Source: Gammaproteobacteria bacterium (GTDB taxonomy: Bacteria; Pseudomonadota; Gammaproteobacteria; SZUA-229). From it: 23,601 bases of DNA. The position numbers were made by a program, and so were the translations under genes. The stretch is from NCBI GenBank assembly GCA_026197015.1, contig JAPHRB010000075.1:1-23601 (forward strand), read 5' to 3'. Shown here piece by piece: positions 8,720 through 15,664 of the stretch. The notes under the pieces were generated by a model. That model was given only the letters and a program-made list of their open reading frames with translations, searched no databases and had not been told where the DNA came from. Numbering within the stretch: position 1 is the first letter of the stretch; each line of letters begins with the position of its first letter.

Positions 8720-8723
8720 AAAT

Positions 8724-9536
8724 TTATGCTTCTTCAGCTTTCGGTTCGCGTGAAGCAACTAACTCTGGGTAGTTTTCACGTGTTTTATCAAGTGGTTTAG
8801 CCCAGTCAGCGATATGACGTTTCTCGCGTGGGTTATCAACCTGATTACGTGTTGGCGCAAAAAATACACCTGGAATATGTAATAACTTACTAATAGGCAA
8901 TACAAGGCCAAGAATAGCCACCAGCACAAGGTGTGCTACAAGCACAGTGCCTTCAGGTAAATCTTGAAGGTTAAAGCTTAATATACCTAACATAAACAAT
9001 TTAACCTGTACGATATCTACACTAAAGCCGGGGACAAAACTCATCAGGAAGCCGCTAAACGCGATAGCCATAATTAGTATTAACATCAGGTAGTCAGAAG
9101 GTGCAGAGATATAACGCACACGTGCTACAAGGAAGCGACGAGCTAATAAACCGCCTAAGCCAATGAGCATACCAAAAGCTGCATATTGGCCAGCAAGCTG
9201 AACAATCCATAAACTAATGACAGGCATCATGAATCCAAATATGCCTTCAGGGTCGATGATATACCGAAGGTGACGGATAAAGGCTAATGCAAGAGAAACG
9301 TGGAACAACCAGCCAAACAGCCATGTCCATTTGCTGGCACGAAATAGTGCACTGAATAGAACTACTTCTTTAGCCATTCTAAGCACAACACCACCGGTAG
9401 ATTTTGGCGCAGGTGTAACAGGAATTTTTAACGGAGCAGGAGTTTTGCTAAATTGAATTGCTTTTTTAATGATGCCGCCAATCATAAACAATGTGGCAAA
9501 AACTAATACCGCTGCAATTAAAGTTGACATGGTCAA
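8724..9536 (-). CDS. dsrM: DsrM, NarI-like diheme cytochrome b membrane subunit
   Basis: 270 residues with about five hydrophobic helices (near 5-22, 71-89, 104-130, 148-168 and 195-215). This is the NarI-type cytochrome b fold that exchanges electrons with the quinone pool. Candidate heme b ligands are His79, His89, His202 and His220 in the helices. It pairs with DsrK in the DsrMK module of DsrMKJOP. The start is ambiguous. TTG at 9534-9536 has GGAG 6 nt upstream, while ATG at 9528-9530 lies two codons further in, 12 nt from that GGAG. I keep the TTG. The 384-bp leader before it contains a terminator-like hairpin and repeats, so dsrM may be expressed less than dsrC. Confidence 0.94.
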   Translation of the reverse strand: MTMSTLIAAVLVFATLFMIGGIIKKAIQFSKTPAPLKIPVTPAPKSTGGVVLRMAKEVVLFSALFRASKWTWLFGWLFHVSLALAFIRHLRYIIDPEGIFGFMMPVISLWIVQLAGQYAAFGMLIGLGGLLARRFLVARVRYISAPSDYLMLILIMAIAFSGFLMSFVPGFSVDIVQVKLFMLGILSFNLQDLPEGTVLVAHLVLVAILGLVLPISKLLHIPGVFFAPTRNQVDNPREKRHIADWAKPLDKTRENYPELVASREPKAEEA

Positions 9537-9751
9537 GTCGTACTCCGCTACTGAAGTTTGTTAAATTATTTTAAGTTCATTACATTAGTAATTTGTTTCA
9601 TTGCAGGAGCCCCTTCAGGAACACAGCAGTCCAGCAATATCTGCTAGCTACTGATGTGCGACTGAAGTCACACCTACAAGTAATGAACGGGTTGTTTTTT
9701 ACTTATAAAAACCATCTCTAAAAGCGGAAAAGGCTTTTATAAATAAAAGCA

Positions 9752-9769
9752 GGGGAGACAAATCTCCCC
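9752..9769. terminator. terminator-like hairpin in the dsrC-dsrM gap
   Basis: GGGGAGA (9752-9758) and TCTCCCC (9763-9769) pair perfectly around CAAA. Downstream in the dsr direction the sequence is TGCTTTTATTT; on the other strand it is ATACTTTTTT. It could partly terminate dsr transcription after dsrC. The rest of the 384-bp gap holds the structured repeat at 9801-9911, a partial REP at 9656-9674 and no gene. Confidence 0.6.
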
Positions 9770-9800
9770 ATACTTTTTTAAGCTACGTTTACAGTAGAAT

Positions 9801-9911
9801 GATTCAGGTTGCCGTTGGTAGGCTGTAAATCAAGACGGGAAATGTGAGCATACAAGTGTATGTGACCATTTCCTAACGAAGAGTTACGGCCTACCGGCGG
9901 TGAGCTGAATT
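9801..9911 (-). repeat. ~110-bp structured repeat, copy 2, directly after dsrC
   Basis: The outer stem pairs 9812-9828 with 9884-9900: 17 positions, 14 Watson-Crick and three G.U in the plus sense. The middle stem is GGAAATG/CATTTCC and the inner hairpin CATAC-AAGT-GTATG (9849-9862). The stem sequences differ from copy 1 but keep complementarity. It ends 10 nt from the dsrC stop codon. Confidence 0.8.
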
Positions 9912-9920
9912 ATTCTAAAA

Positions 9921-10253
9921 TTAAACGCAACCTGTTGGCTTAGGAAGACCAGCATATTTACATGCTTGTTTACCAGGGCCGTAAGGGAAAAGCTCGTACA
10001 AGTACTTGCTGTTACCTTTATCTTTACCAAGCTTTTTACCAATCGCTTTTGTCAGTACACGTACTGCAGGTGCGATCTGGTATTCGTCATAGTATTCACG
10101 TAAGAAGTTAAGAACTTCCCAATGAGCTTCAGTTAAAGGTTGATCTTCAAGACCAGCCATAACAGTTGCACATTCTGGCTCCCAAGAACCCAGATCAACC
10201 ATGTAACCTTCTTCGTCTGTTTCGAAAGTTTTACCGTTTGCTTCGAAAGGCAT
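9921..10253 (-). CDS. dsrC: DsrC, sulfur carrier protein with two conserved C-terminal cysteines
   Basis: 110 residues, a standard DsrC. The mobile C-terminal arm has both redox cysteines, Cys98 (KQACKYAG) and penultimate Cys109 (PTGCV), in the family's exact spacing. This distinguishes true DsrC from TusE-like paralogs. DsrC accepts persulfide sulfur from the DsrEFH relay and presents it to DsrAB; after sulfite release its oxidised form is handled by DsrMK. AGGAG lies a few bases upstream of the ATG. It begins 34 bp after dsrH and is followed by a structured repeat and a terminator-like hairpin. That suggests separate control of the very high DsrC levels usual in sulfur oxidisers. Confidence 0.97.
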   Translation of the reverse strand: MPFEANGKTFETDEEGYMVDLGSWEPECATVMAGLEDQPLTEAHWEVLNFLREYYDEYQIAPAVRVLTKAIGKKLGKDKGNSKYLYELFPYGPGKQACKYAGLPKPTGCV

Positions 10254-10287
10254 ATCTATACTCCTAAGTCTAAAATGTTAAACAGGT

Positions 10288-10596
10288 CTATAACCAGGAC
10301 TGACACGTGTCGTGCTTGGCTGTTAGTTCTACGAATCCGCTATAATCAACTACCTGAATACCATCGATTATACGATCTTCGCTCATACCTCGAGCCGCAA
10401 GATCGGGACCTAATACATAAACTGAAACATCTTTCATAACGCCCGCAACCATATCGCTATGGTCTGTACCCGCCATTGCACCTAAAGCACCATCTTCGAT
10501 AAGAAGAATTGAATGACCTTTAGAAGCCAAACGAATGCAAGATGAAAGAGAGTCACGCTCAAAAGGTGATTTATTTACTGTGTGTAAAATTGACAT
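10288..10596 (-). CDS. dsrH: DsrH, TusB-like subunit of the DsrEFH sulfurtransferase
   Basis: 102 residues, the usual length for DsrH/TusB. It has the N-terminal HTVNKSPFERDSL segment typical of the family. Its conserved cysteine is Cys20 (LSSCIRL), the position known in A. vinosum DsrH. It forms the E2F2H2 hexamer with DsrE and DsrF and belongs to the relay that passes persulfide sulfur to DsrC. AGGGG lies upstream of the ATG, and only 13 bp separate it from dsrF. Confidence 0.96.
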   Translation of the reverse strand: MSILHTVNKSPFERDSLSSCIRLASKGHSILLIEDGALGAMAGTDHSDMVAGVMKDVSVYVLGPDLAARGMSEDRIIDGIQVVDYSGFVELTAKHDTCQSWL

Positions 10597-10609
10597 ATCT
10601 CTATACCCC

Positions 10610-11014
10610 TTAGAAGCTTAAAACAACGTCTTGATCGTCAAAAACTTCAGCAAGTTCTGCTGAGCTTACTAGACGAATAGAAGGCTTTTCAGCGTAGTCG
10701 TCGTCTTCATCTTCCCAGACTAAAGGCATTAGATCATCTAATGTCAGTCCACGAGCTTCAAGAGACTCTTTTTCAACATAAAGTTTAGTAATTTCATAGT
10801 CGCCTAACGCTTTATACGTAGGAGAGAAATTCTTCATGCCAATGCCATCAGTTGATTGACCTTTTGCAATTTGGTAAACGCCGTCACCAATAAATGCCAA
10901 AGATACATCCTGCTCAAAAGCAGCACCGATTAACACGACTTCTAAAGATTCAAGCGCATACACTGTTCCGTATGGCGCTTTTCTATTAATAAACATGAAT
11001 TTTTTAGTCGCCAT
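10610..11014 (-). CDS. dsrF: DsrF, TusC-like subunit of the DsrEFH sulfurtransferase
   Basis: 134 residues from ATG at 11012-11014 (MATKKFMFI). GGAG stands 6 nt upstream and the start falls one base after the dsrE stop, so the two genes are translationally coupled. A four-codon longer TTG reading overlaps the ribosome binding site and is less likely. The KAPYGTVYALESLEVVL segment is the DsrE-fold signature of TusC/DsrF. I see no cysteine anywhere in the sequence, so its part in the hexamer is presumably structural; DsrE carries the active persulfide. Confidence 0.95.
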   Translation of the reverse strand: MATKKFMFINRKAPYGTVYALESLEVVLIGAAFEQDVSLAFIGDGVYQIAKGQSTDGIGMKNFSPTYKALGDYEITKLYVEKESLEARGLTLDDLMPLVWEDEDDDYAEKPSIRLVSSAELAEVFDDQDVVLSF

Positions 11015-11015
11015 C

Positions 11016-11408
11016 TTAATCTCCAAACACTAACTGACGGTCAGCAATGATGCCGCCTTCAATTAACTGGCCTAAACCAGAAATACGGAAACCAGGAGCG
11101 ATGTTATCGCCATCAAGACCCTGGCGTTTAGCTTCGTCAGCATCCATGATGCCGCGACGCTGTGCAGCAGCGATACAGATAACTAAATCTATTTCATGTG
11201 CTTCAGCCAGTTTTGACCATTCTTTCTGTATATTACGATCATCTTGAGGTGGAACTGTGTAACGAGTACCGTTGTTCACACCATCGTGATAAAAGAATAC
11301 GCGAAAAATTTCATAACCTGCGTCTAACGCTGCTTTGCAAAAATGCAAAGCAGTATCAGATGCCTGATGCGTGTATGGACCTTCATTGACCATAATACTG
11401 TATTTCAT
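11016..11408 (-). CDS. dsrE: DsrE, catalytic TusD-like sulfurtransferase subunit
   Basis: 130 residues from ATG at 11406-11408, which is preceded by AAGGTG at ideal spacing. A GTG three codons upstream lies inside that ribosome binding site. With this start the active-site cysteine in LVICIAAAQRRG is Cys78, the residue number established for the persulfide cysteine of A. vinosum DsrE. The IMVNEGPYTHQASDTAL start and the YHDGVNNG loop are typical of the TusD/DsrE family. DsrE receives sulfur (from rhodanese/TusA-type donors in known systems) and hands it to DsrC Cys109. Confidence 0.96.
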   Translation of the reverse strand: MKYSIMVNEGPYTHQASDTALHFCKAALDAGYEIFRVFFYHDGVNNGTRYTVPPQDDRNIQKEWSKLAEAHEIDLVICIAAAQRRGIMDADEAKRQGLDGDNIAPGFRISGLGQLIEGGIIADRQLVFGD

Positions 11409-11423
11409 ATCAGACACCTTGTT

Positions 11424-12500
11424 CTAGAAACGGATATGAGTTGAAGCATTAAGACTAGCACGAGCTCCACGCCAGTTATCAATGTGGTACTTAGTGAACG
11501 GAAGACCTGTTAACTCGAAGAAACGAGGCCAGCCGATACGTTCAACCCATTCACCAACACGTTCCCAATCACGAGCATCTTCTTTGTAGCATTTCAGTAT
11601 CAGTTTAACGATACCTGCAGCTTCAGGCCAGCGAGGTGGGTTGTTAGGAATAGCAGAAGCAACTAATTTTTGGAAAGTAGGCTTGCCACGAGCGTTTGAG
11701 TGGTTACCACCAACCCATACAGCTAGTTTAGAGTGCTCAGCATCGTTGATCATCATTGGAGGACAAGGAGGGAAACATGCACCACAACAGATACATTTCT
11801 TCTCATCAACTTCTAATGAAGGTTTGCCGTCAACCATTGCTGGACGAATCGCAGCTACCGGGCAACGTGCTACAACAGATGGACGCTCACAAACATTTGA
11901 AACTTGTGCGTGGTCAATCTTAGGTGGCTTAGTGTGCTGTACGTTAATCGCGATATCACCCTGACCACCACAGTTAATCTGGCAGCAAGAAGTAGTGATA
12001 TGAACACGGTTAGGCATGTTCCAGTTTTTGAATTCGTCAATTAACTCATCCATCATTGACTTAACAACGCCAGATGCATCAGTACCAGGAATATCACAAT
12101 GTAACCAGCCCTGTGTATGAGACAGTGATGTTACAGAGTTCTTAGTACCACCAACAACATAACCCAGCTTTTCAACAGCTTCGATTAAAGGGTCAACCTT
12201 AGCTTCGTCTGTTACATAGAATTCGATGTTAGAACGGATTGTGAAACGGATATAACCGTCTGCAAACTCATCACCAATAGATGTTAGTTCGCGAAGACTG
12301 AAAATATCAAGAATACGTTGAGTACCTACTTTAACAGTGAATATTTCTTCACCGCTTTCAGCAACGTGGCGTAAAACACCAGGCTTAGGGTCTGTGTGGT
12401 ATTTCCATAGTCCAAAGTTACGACGCATTGTTGGATGCATGTACTGGAAACCGTCTGGGCATCCAGACTCGATGGGTGGACGCATATCTGCCATTGCCAT
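11424..12500 (-). CDS. dsrB: DsrB, beta subunit of reverse dissimilatory sulfite reductase
   Basis: 358 residues, full length. The siroheme/[4Fe-4S] domain has the HITTSCCQINCGGQGD signature (Cys172, Cys173, Cys177) with Cys135 and Cys213 around it. The inserted ferredoxin domain carries C236-C239-C242-C246 (KCICCGACFPPC). It forms the alpha2-beta2 enzyme with DsrA, which in sulfur oxidisers oxidises DsrC-bound sulfur to sulfite in the cytoplasm. AGGA lies about 8 nt upstream of the ATG. An 81-bp gap with a terminator-like hairpin separates it from dsrA. Confidence 0.98.
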   Translation of the reverse strand: MAMADMRPPIESGCPDGFQYMHPTMRRNFGLWKYHTDPKPGVLRHVAESGEEIFTVKVGTQRILDIFSLRELTSIGDEFADGYIRFTIRSNIEFYVTDEAKVDPLIEAVEKLGYVVGGTKNSVTSLSHTQGWLHCDIPGTDASGVVKSMMDELIDEFKNWNMPNRVHITTSCCQINCGGQGDIAINVQHTKPPKIDHAQVSNVCERPSVVARCPVAAIRPAMVDGKPSLEVDEKKCICCGACFPPCPPMMINDAEHSKLAVWVGGNHSNARGKPTFQKLVASAIPNNPPRWPEAAGIVKLILKCYKEDARDWERVGEWVERIGWPRFFELTGLPFTKYHIDNWRGARASLNASTHIRF

Positions 12501-12534
12501 GATTATTTCCTCAAAAAAATTAAAATTTAAACTT

Positions 12535-12564
12535 AAAAAATAGCCGTGAATATTCCACGGCTAT
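12535..12564 (-). terminator. intrinsic-terminator-like hairpin between dsrA and dsrB
   Basis: In dsr sense, ATAGCCGTG (12564-12556) and CACGGCTAT (12548-12540) form a perfect 9-bp stem around a 7-nt loop. A run of six T (12540-12535) follows, overlapping the last stem base. It starts 18 nt after the dsrA stop. The form is that of an intrinsic terminator or attenuator inside the operon. Confidence 0.7.
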
Positions 12565-12581
12565 CAGACTTTTACTATTAC

Positions 12582-13832
12582 TTATGCTTCAGCTTTACGC
12601 TCAAACCATTTAATAGCTTCGTCGTCCCAACCGTCCATACGAACGTAAGAGCTTTGACGAGTAGAGCTAACCATGTTCGGATCAACTTCAACGTCGATAC
12701 CTTCAAGGAAGTTAACCAGGCCGATACGCTCGATCATTTCACCACAACGTTCGTGCTCAAGACCATTTTCTGCCCAGAAATCAATGATTTCTTCAGCAAG
12801 CTCAACCATTTCTTCGTAATCTTCACGAGTATCAAGCTTTCTGAATGGAACAACAACAGTACCCATAAGGTCACCGATTTTCAGTGTACGCTTACCACCG
12901 ATGAGGATAGTTACACCCTTATCTAAACCAGTACGTAATGCTTTAGGCATAACGTTGATGCAGTGCATGCAACGAACACAGTTACGGTTATCAACAGCAA
13001 TTGTGTCGTCATCGTTAAGTGCAAGCGCCTGAGTTGGGCAACGAGTAATAACGTTATCAATGATGTATTGACGTCCTTTAGCTTCAACATATTTCTTGAA
13101 TTCAGCCTGGTCAACACGCATATCATCACGCCATGTACCGATTACTGCAAAGTCAGCACGTTCGATTGCATTCTGACAATCGTTAGGGCAACCAGAAATT
13201 TTAAATTTGAATTTGTAAGGTAGAGCTGGACGATGAACGTCATCAGTGAAGTTGTTTACTAACCAACGCTGAGCAGCATGCTCATTTGTGTTAGACATCT
13301 CACAACGAGCAGCACCAACACAAGACATAGCAGTACGTACACAAGGACCTGCACCACCCATATCCCAACCGTAGTCGTTGATATCGTCGAAGAACTTCTG
13401 AGTACCGTCTGTAGTCGTACCGATAAACATGATATTACCAGTCTGACCGTGGAAAGTTTGTAGACCAGAGCCGTACTTTTCCCATGATGCGCCTAGCTGG
13501 TTTAACATGTCAGTTGTGTAGTAATTACCAGGAGTCGGCTGAATACGCATTGTATGGAATTCTTTAGACTCAGGAAATGCATCTGCTACTTCAGAGAAAC
13601 GAGGAATAACGCCACCGCCGTAACCGAATACAGATACCGTTCCGCCTTTCCAGTAACCCTTACGAGTTTCATATGAATGCTCAAGCTGACCAAGTAGTGA
13701 GCTAGTTACATCTGCGATGAACTGGTTTTCATGGTTATCACGTAATGCTTTAATACCAGTGATGAAACTAGGCCATGGGCCACTTTCAAGTTCATCAAGC
13801 ATGGGTGTTTCATAAATCTTCTTTGCTGCCAT
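12582..13832 (-). CDS. dsrA: DsrA, alpha subunit of reverse dissimilatory sulfite reductase
   Basis: 416 residues, full length. Siroheme-coupled [4Fe-4S] ligands fit the family pattern C-x5-C (C171, C177) and C-x3-C (C215, C219 in KISGCPNDCQNA). The ferredoxin domain adds C265, C285, C288 and C291 (NCVRCMHC). VFGYGGGVIPRFSE (68-81) is the conserved N-terminal DsrA block. With DsrB it catalyses the six-electron oxidation of sulfane sulfur carried on DsrC to sulfite. It is the first gene of the cluster; GGAG lies before the ATG. The leader from the proposed promoter is about 160 nt. Reverse type is inferred from the neighbours dsrEFH and dsrL, not from a tree. Confidence 0.98.
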   Translation of the reverse strand: MAAKKIYETPMLDELESGPWPSFITGIKALRDNHENQFIADVTSSLLGQLEHSYETRKGYWKGGTVSVFGYGGGVIPRFSEVADAFPESKEFHTMRIQPTPGNYYTTDMLNQLGASWEKYGSGLQTFHGQTGNIMFIGTTTDGTQKFFDDINDYGWDMGGAGPCVRTAMSCVGAARCEMSNTNEHAAQRWLVNNFTDDVHRPALPYKFKFKISGCPNDCQNAIERADFAVIGTWRDDMRVDQAEFKKYVEAKGRQYIIDNVITRCPTQALALNDDDTIAVDNRNCVRCMHCINVMPKALRTGLDKGVTILIGGKRTLKIGDLMGTVVVPFRKLDTREDYEEMVELAEEIIDFWAENGLEHERCGEMIERIGLVNFLEGIDVEVDPNMVSSTRQSSYVRMDGWDDEAIKWFERKAEA

Positions 13833-13905
13833 GGCGATCTCCGTAGTAGGGAAAGACAGTTTATTAAAAGGGGGGGCTACTGCCTGACCCTTAGCTTAAG
13901 TTTAA

Positions 13906-13917
13906 ATGTACGTACAT
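13906..13917. promoter_or_regulatory. palindrome in the dsrA leader
   Basis: ATGTACGTACAT is a perfect 12-bp palindrome lying between the proposed dsrA promoter and its start codon. It could be an operator; nothing else supports a role. Confidence 0.25.
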
Positions 13918-13995
13918 GTTAAAACACGAACATACGATTAAAAATCTTTTTGTTCTGCTTTTCTGCCGAAGCAAAAAAACATCTCAAATTTAGTG

Positions 13996-14024
13996 CGTAT
14001 AGTCTAGGGCGAGTTGGGCAATCA
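13996..14024 (-). promoter_or_regulatory. candidate dsrA promoter
   Basis: Two overlapping readings exist. One has TGATTG (14024-14019), a 17-bp spacer and TATACG (14001-13996). The other uses TAGACT (14006-14001) as the -10, 24 nt from the upstream half-box. The -35 is poor in both, as expected for an activator-dependent promoter. Confidence 0.4.
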
Positions 14025-14030
14025 GAACAT

Positions 14031-14044
14031 CTATCCCTTGGGAG
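14031..14044. promoter_or_regulatory. half-box variant of the GGGATAG operator
   Basis: CTATCCCTTGGGAG carries one intact CTATCCC arm and a shortened second arm. It lies 31 bp (about three helical turns) from the full palindrome at 14062 and just upstream of the proposed dsrA -35 region. Confidence 0.45.
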
Positions 14045-14061
14045 GGTGTATTTCATTCTGT

Positions 14062-14079
14062 CTATCCCAAATGGGATAG
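14062..14079. promoter_or_regulatory. 18-bp palindromic candidate operator upstream of dsrA
   Basis: CTATCCCAAATGGGATAG has 8-bp perfectly complementary arms around AA. Related boxes lie at 16557-16574, 16832-16849 and 17435-17452. It sits in the 526-bp divergent region between dsrA and the TauD-like gene, so it could act on either. The rest of that region shows no gene I believe in. Confidence 0.55.
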
Positions 14080-14299
14080 TGCCGCTTGTCGCCTTTGCCA
14101 GTATTGGCACTACATACCGCATAAAAAATCGGTGCAATAATATAGCACAAAAATTAACTGTTTCGTTAATCCAAGTATAAATTTTTTTTCTGACGAGCAA
14201 CTTTCATTGTATTGACGTGCACTAAAGCTATAGCAACATGTACTGATATTGATTTTAATATAACTATTTTAAATCGATTCAACATGCCAATAGTGGGTA

Positions 14300-14330
14300 T
14301 TGCCAGACTCTTAATATACTCTGATACTAT
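14300..14330 (+). promoter_or_regulatory. candidate promoter of the TauD-like gene
   Basis: TTGCCA (14300-14305) is followed after 16 bp by TGATAC (14322-14327), or after 19 bp by TACTAT. It lies about 30 bp upstream of the GTG start. Confidence 0.35.
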
Positions 14331-14358
14331 ATATATGTTTATTTGAGATTAATGTGTC

Positions 14359-15249
14359 GTGAATTTTAACCCGCTTGATTTAGATGATGTCGCTGGATAC
14401 CAGAAATGGCGAGAGCAAAAAGTTCGATTTTATGAAAATGCGGCCCACCTGAATGTGATAGACATAAAAGGAGATAAACTCACGAAGGCTGAGCTGATTA
14501 ATTTAAAGTCGGCCTGTGATCATTTTAATTACACTATATATAGAATGCAGAAACCTGAGCTGGGCTCAAAACAATTCGTTCATGAAGCCGGATTGATGTT
14601 AGGGCTCAAGCGACTTGATGGGAATTTGTGCTCTGATGAAGACAATATTACTTCTATACAGGTAATGAGTAGTGGACGTCATTCAGTTTATATACCATAT
14701 ACCGATAAGAAGCTGACCTGGCATACGGATGGTTATTACAATGCAGATGTTAATACGATCCGTGCCATGATATTACATTGTGTCAGGCCAGCTCAGACTG
14801 GCGGTGAGAACCTGATGTTAGATCATGAAATGGCCTATATTCAGCTTCGAGACGAAAACCCCCTATATATAGAAGCTTTCTTGCAGGCAGATGTATTAAC
14901 GATACCGCCTAATATTGAAAATGGTAAAGAAATACGTGCTGCCAAAACAGGTCCGGTATTTTCAGTGGACCCAATAAGTCATACTTTACATATGCGCTTT
15001 TCTGCACGCACTAGAAATATAGAGTGGAAAGACGATTCGTTAACAGAGGATGCGGTCGCCTGTATGAGGGGTTTATTAAATGAAAATAACCCTTATGTTA
15101 TTAGTTATAGGATGCAGTCAGGTGAAGGTATAATTGCTAATAATGTTTTACATAACCGCACGGCCTTTACAGACGGTGAAGAAAAGCGTCTGTTATATCG
15201 AGCGCGATACTATGACAGGGTGAATGCAGTCGTAAGTCTTAAGTCTTAA
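14359..15249 (+). CDS. TauD/TfdA-family Fe(II)/2-oxoglutarate-dependent dioxygenase
   Basis: 296 residues, normal for the TauD/gamma-butyrobetaine hydroxylase superfamily. The facial triad is visible: HTD in LTWHTDGYYN (His122, Asp124) and the distal His265 in NNVLHNRTAF. The basic residues that bind 2-oxoglutarate follow in KRLLYRARYYDR (Arg277, Arg281 or Arg283). The usual TGGE segment (147-150) is present. The substrate is unknown. TauD itself releases sulfite from taurine, which would suit a sulfur locus, but nothing in the sequence shows a sulfonate substrate. The start is GTG; an ATG 7 bp upstream is in another frame and the ribosome binding site is weak. The stop lies inside a heptamer tandem repeat. 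It is divergent from dsrA. Confidence 0.88.
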   Translation: MNFNPLDLDDVAGYQKWREQKVRFYENAAHLNVIDIKGDKLTKAELINLKSACDHFNYTIYRMQKPELGSKQFVHEAGLMLGLKRLDGNLCSDEDNITSIQVMSSGRHSVYIPYTDKKLTWHTDGYYNADVNTIRAMILHCVRPAQTGGENLMLDHEMAYIQLRDENPLYIEAFLQADVLTIPPNIENGKEIRAAKTGPVFSVDPISHTLHMRFSARTRNIEWKDDSLTEDAVACMRGLLNENNPYVISYRMQSGEGIIANNVLHNRTAFTDGEEKRLLYRARYYDRVNAVVSLKS

Positions 15250-15259
15250 GTCTTAAGTC
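15233..15259. repeat. heptamer tandem repeat TAAGTCT, 3.9 copies
   Basis: TAAGTCT repeats at 15233, 15240 and 15247, with a six-base partial at 15254. It spans the stop codon (15247-15249) of the TauD-like gene. Seven is not a multiple of three, so gain or loss of a unit upstream of the stop would change the last few residues. Confidence 0.8.
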
Positions 15260-15342
15260 AAAAACGTGCTTCGTCTACCTCACATGTCAGTGTCGGGGAT
15301 TCGCTGAATTAAAGGCTGGAATGGAAAATTAAGAGAATTTGC

Positions 15343-15534
15343 ATGATTTATTTAAGTGACATATTAACTCAGGAACATGAGCTGGAAACTTTTGAAGGTT
15401 TGCTGGAGATAGTAAGACAAAAGGCCAGAGATGGTGAAATACATCTGGATGTGGATATAAAACCTCCATATAACGATGCGCCGAAAGACTGGCAAAATCA
15501 GGTGGAAATGGCGTTTACTTTTCCAAATAGATGA
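15343..15534 (+). CDS. 63-residue protein of unknown function
   Basis: I do not recognise this protein. It is acidic, with a predicted helix (about residues 8-29, EHELETFEGLLEIVRQKARD) followed by a short strand LDVDI and a Pro-rich end with NQVEMAFTF. It has no cysteine, signal peptide or membrane segment. AAGAGA lies about 10 nt upstream of the ATG. It sits 93 bp after the TauD-like gene and 130 bp before the Cas6-like gene on the same strand. It might be a real small gene of the block, or chance; conservation would decide. Confidence 0.5.
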   Translation: MIYLSDILTQEHELETFEGLLEIVRQKARDGEIHLDVDIKPPYNDAPKDWQNQVEMAFTFPNR

Positions 15535-15587
15535 TAAATTGATTTATTTTGATATTTAATACGCCACCTTTCCCAATAGATAACTGA

Positions 15588-15615
15588 TTTACATTGTAAT
15601 AATTTATACTATAGT
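15588..15615 (+). promoter_or_regulatory. candidate promoter of the Cas6-like gene
   Basis: TTTACA (15588-15593), a 16-bp spacer and TATAGT (15610-15615) make a good sigma70-type match, 49 bp upstream of the ATG. Confidence 0.5.
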
Positions 15616-15664
15616 ATTTATGAATAACTAACTAACTAATTGTTTTTTAAAGAGAATTTAAGTC

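Noticed and set aside
12546..12926. 126-residue plus-strand frame antisense to dsrA
   Set aside because: It lies mostly within the clear dsrA coding sequence and reads as its shadow, and it overlaps the dsrA-dsrB hairpin.
13919..14200. 93-residue minus-strand frame upstream of dsrA
   Set aside because: It runs through the palindromic boxes and the proposed dsrA promoter, has no family resemblance and an odd composition; more likely non-coding regulatory DNA.
14340..14358. ATG at 14352 as the start of the TauD-like gene
   Set aside because: It is in a different frame from the coding sequence; the in-frame start is GTG at 14359.
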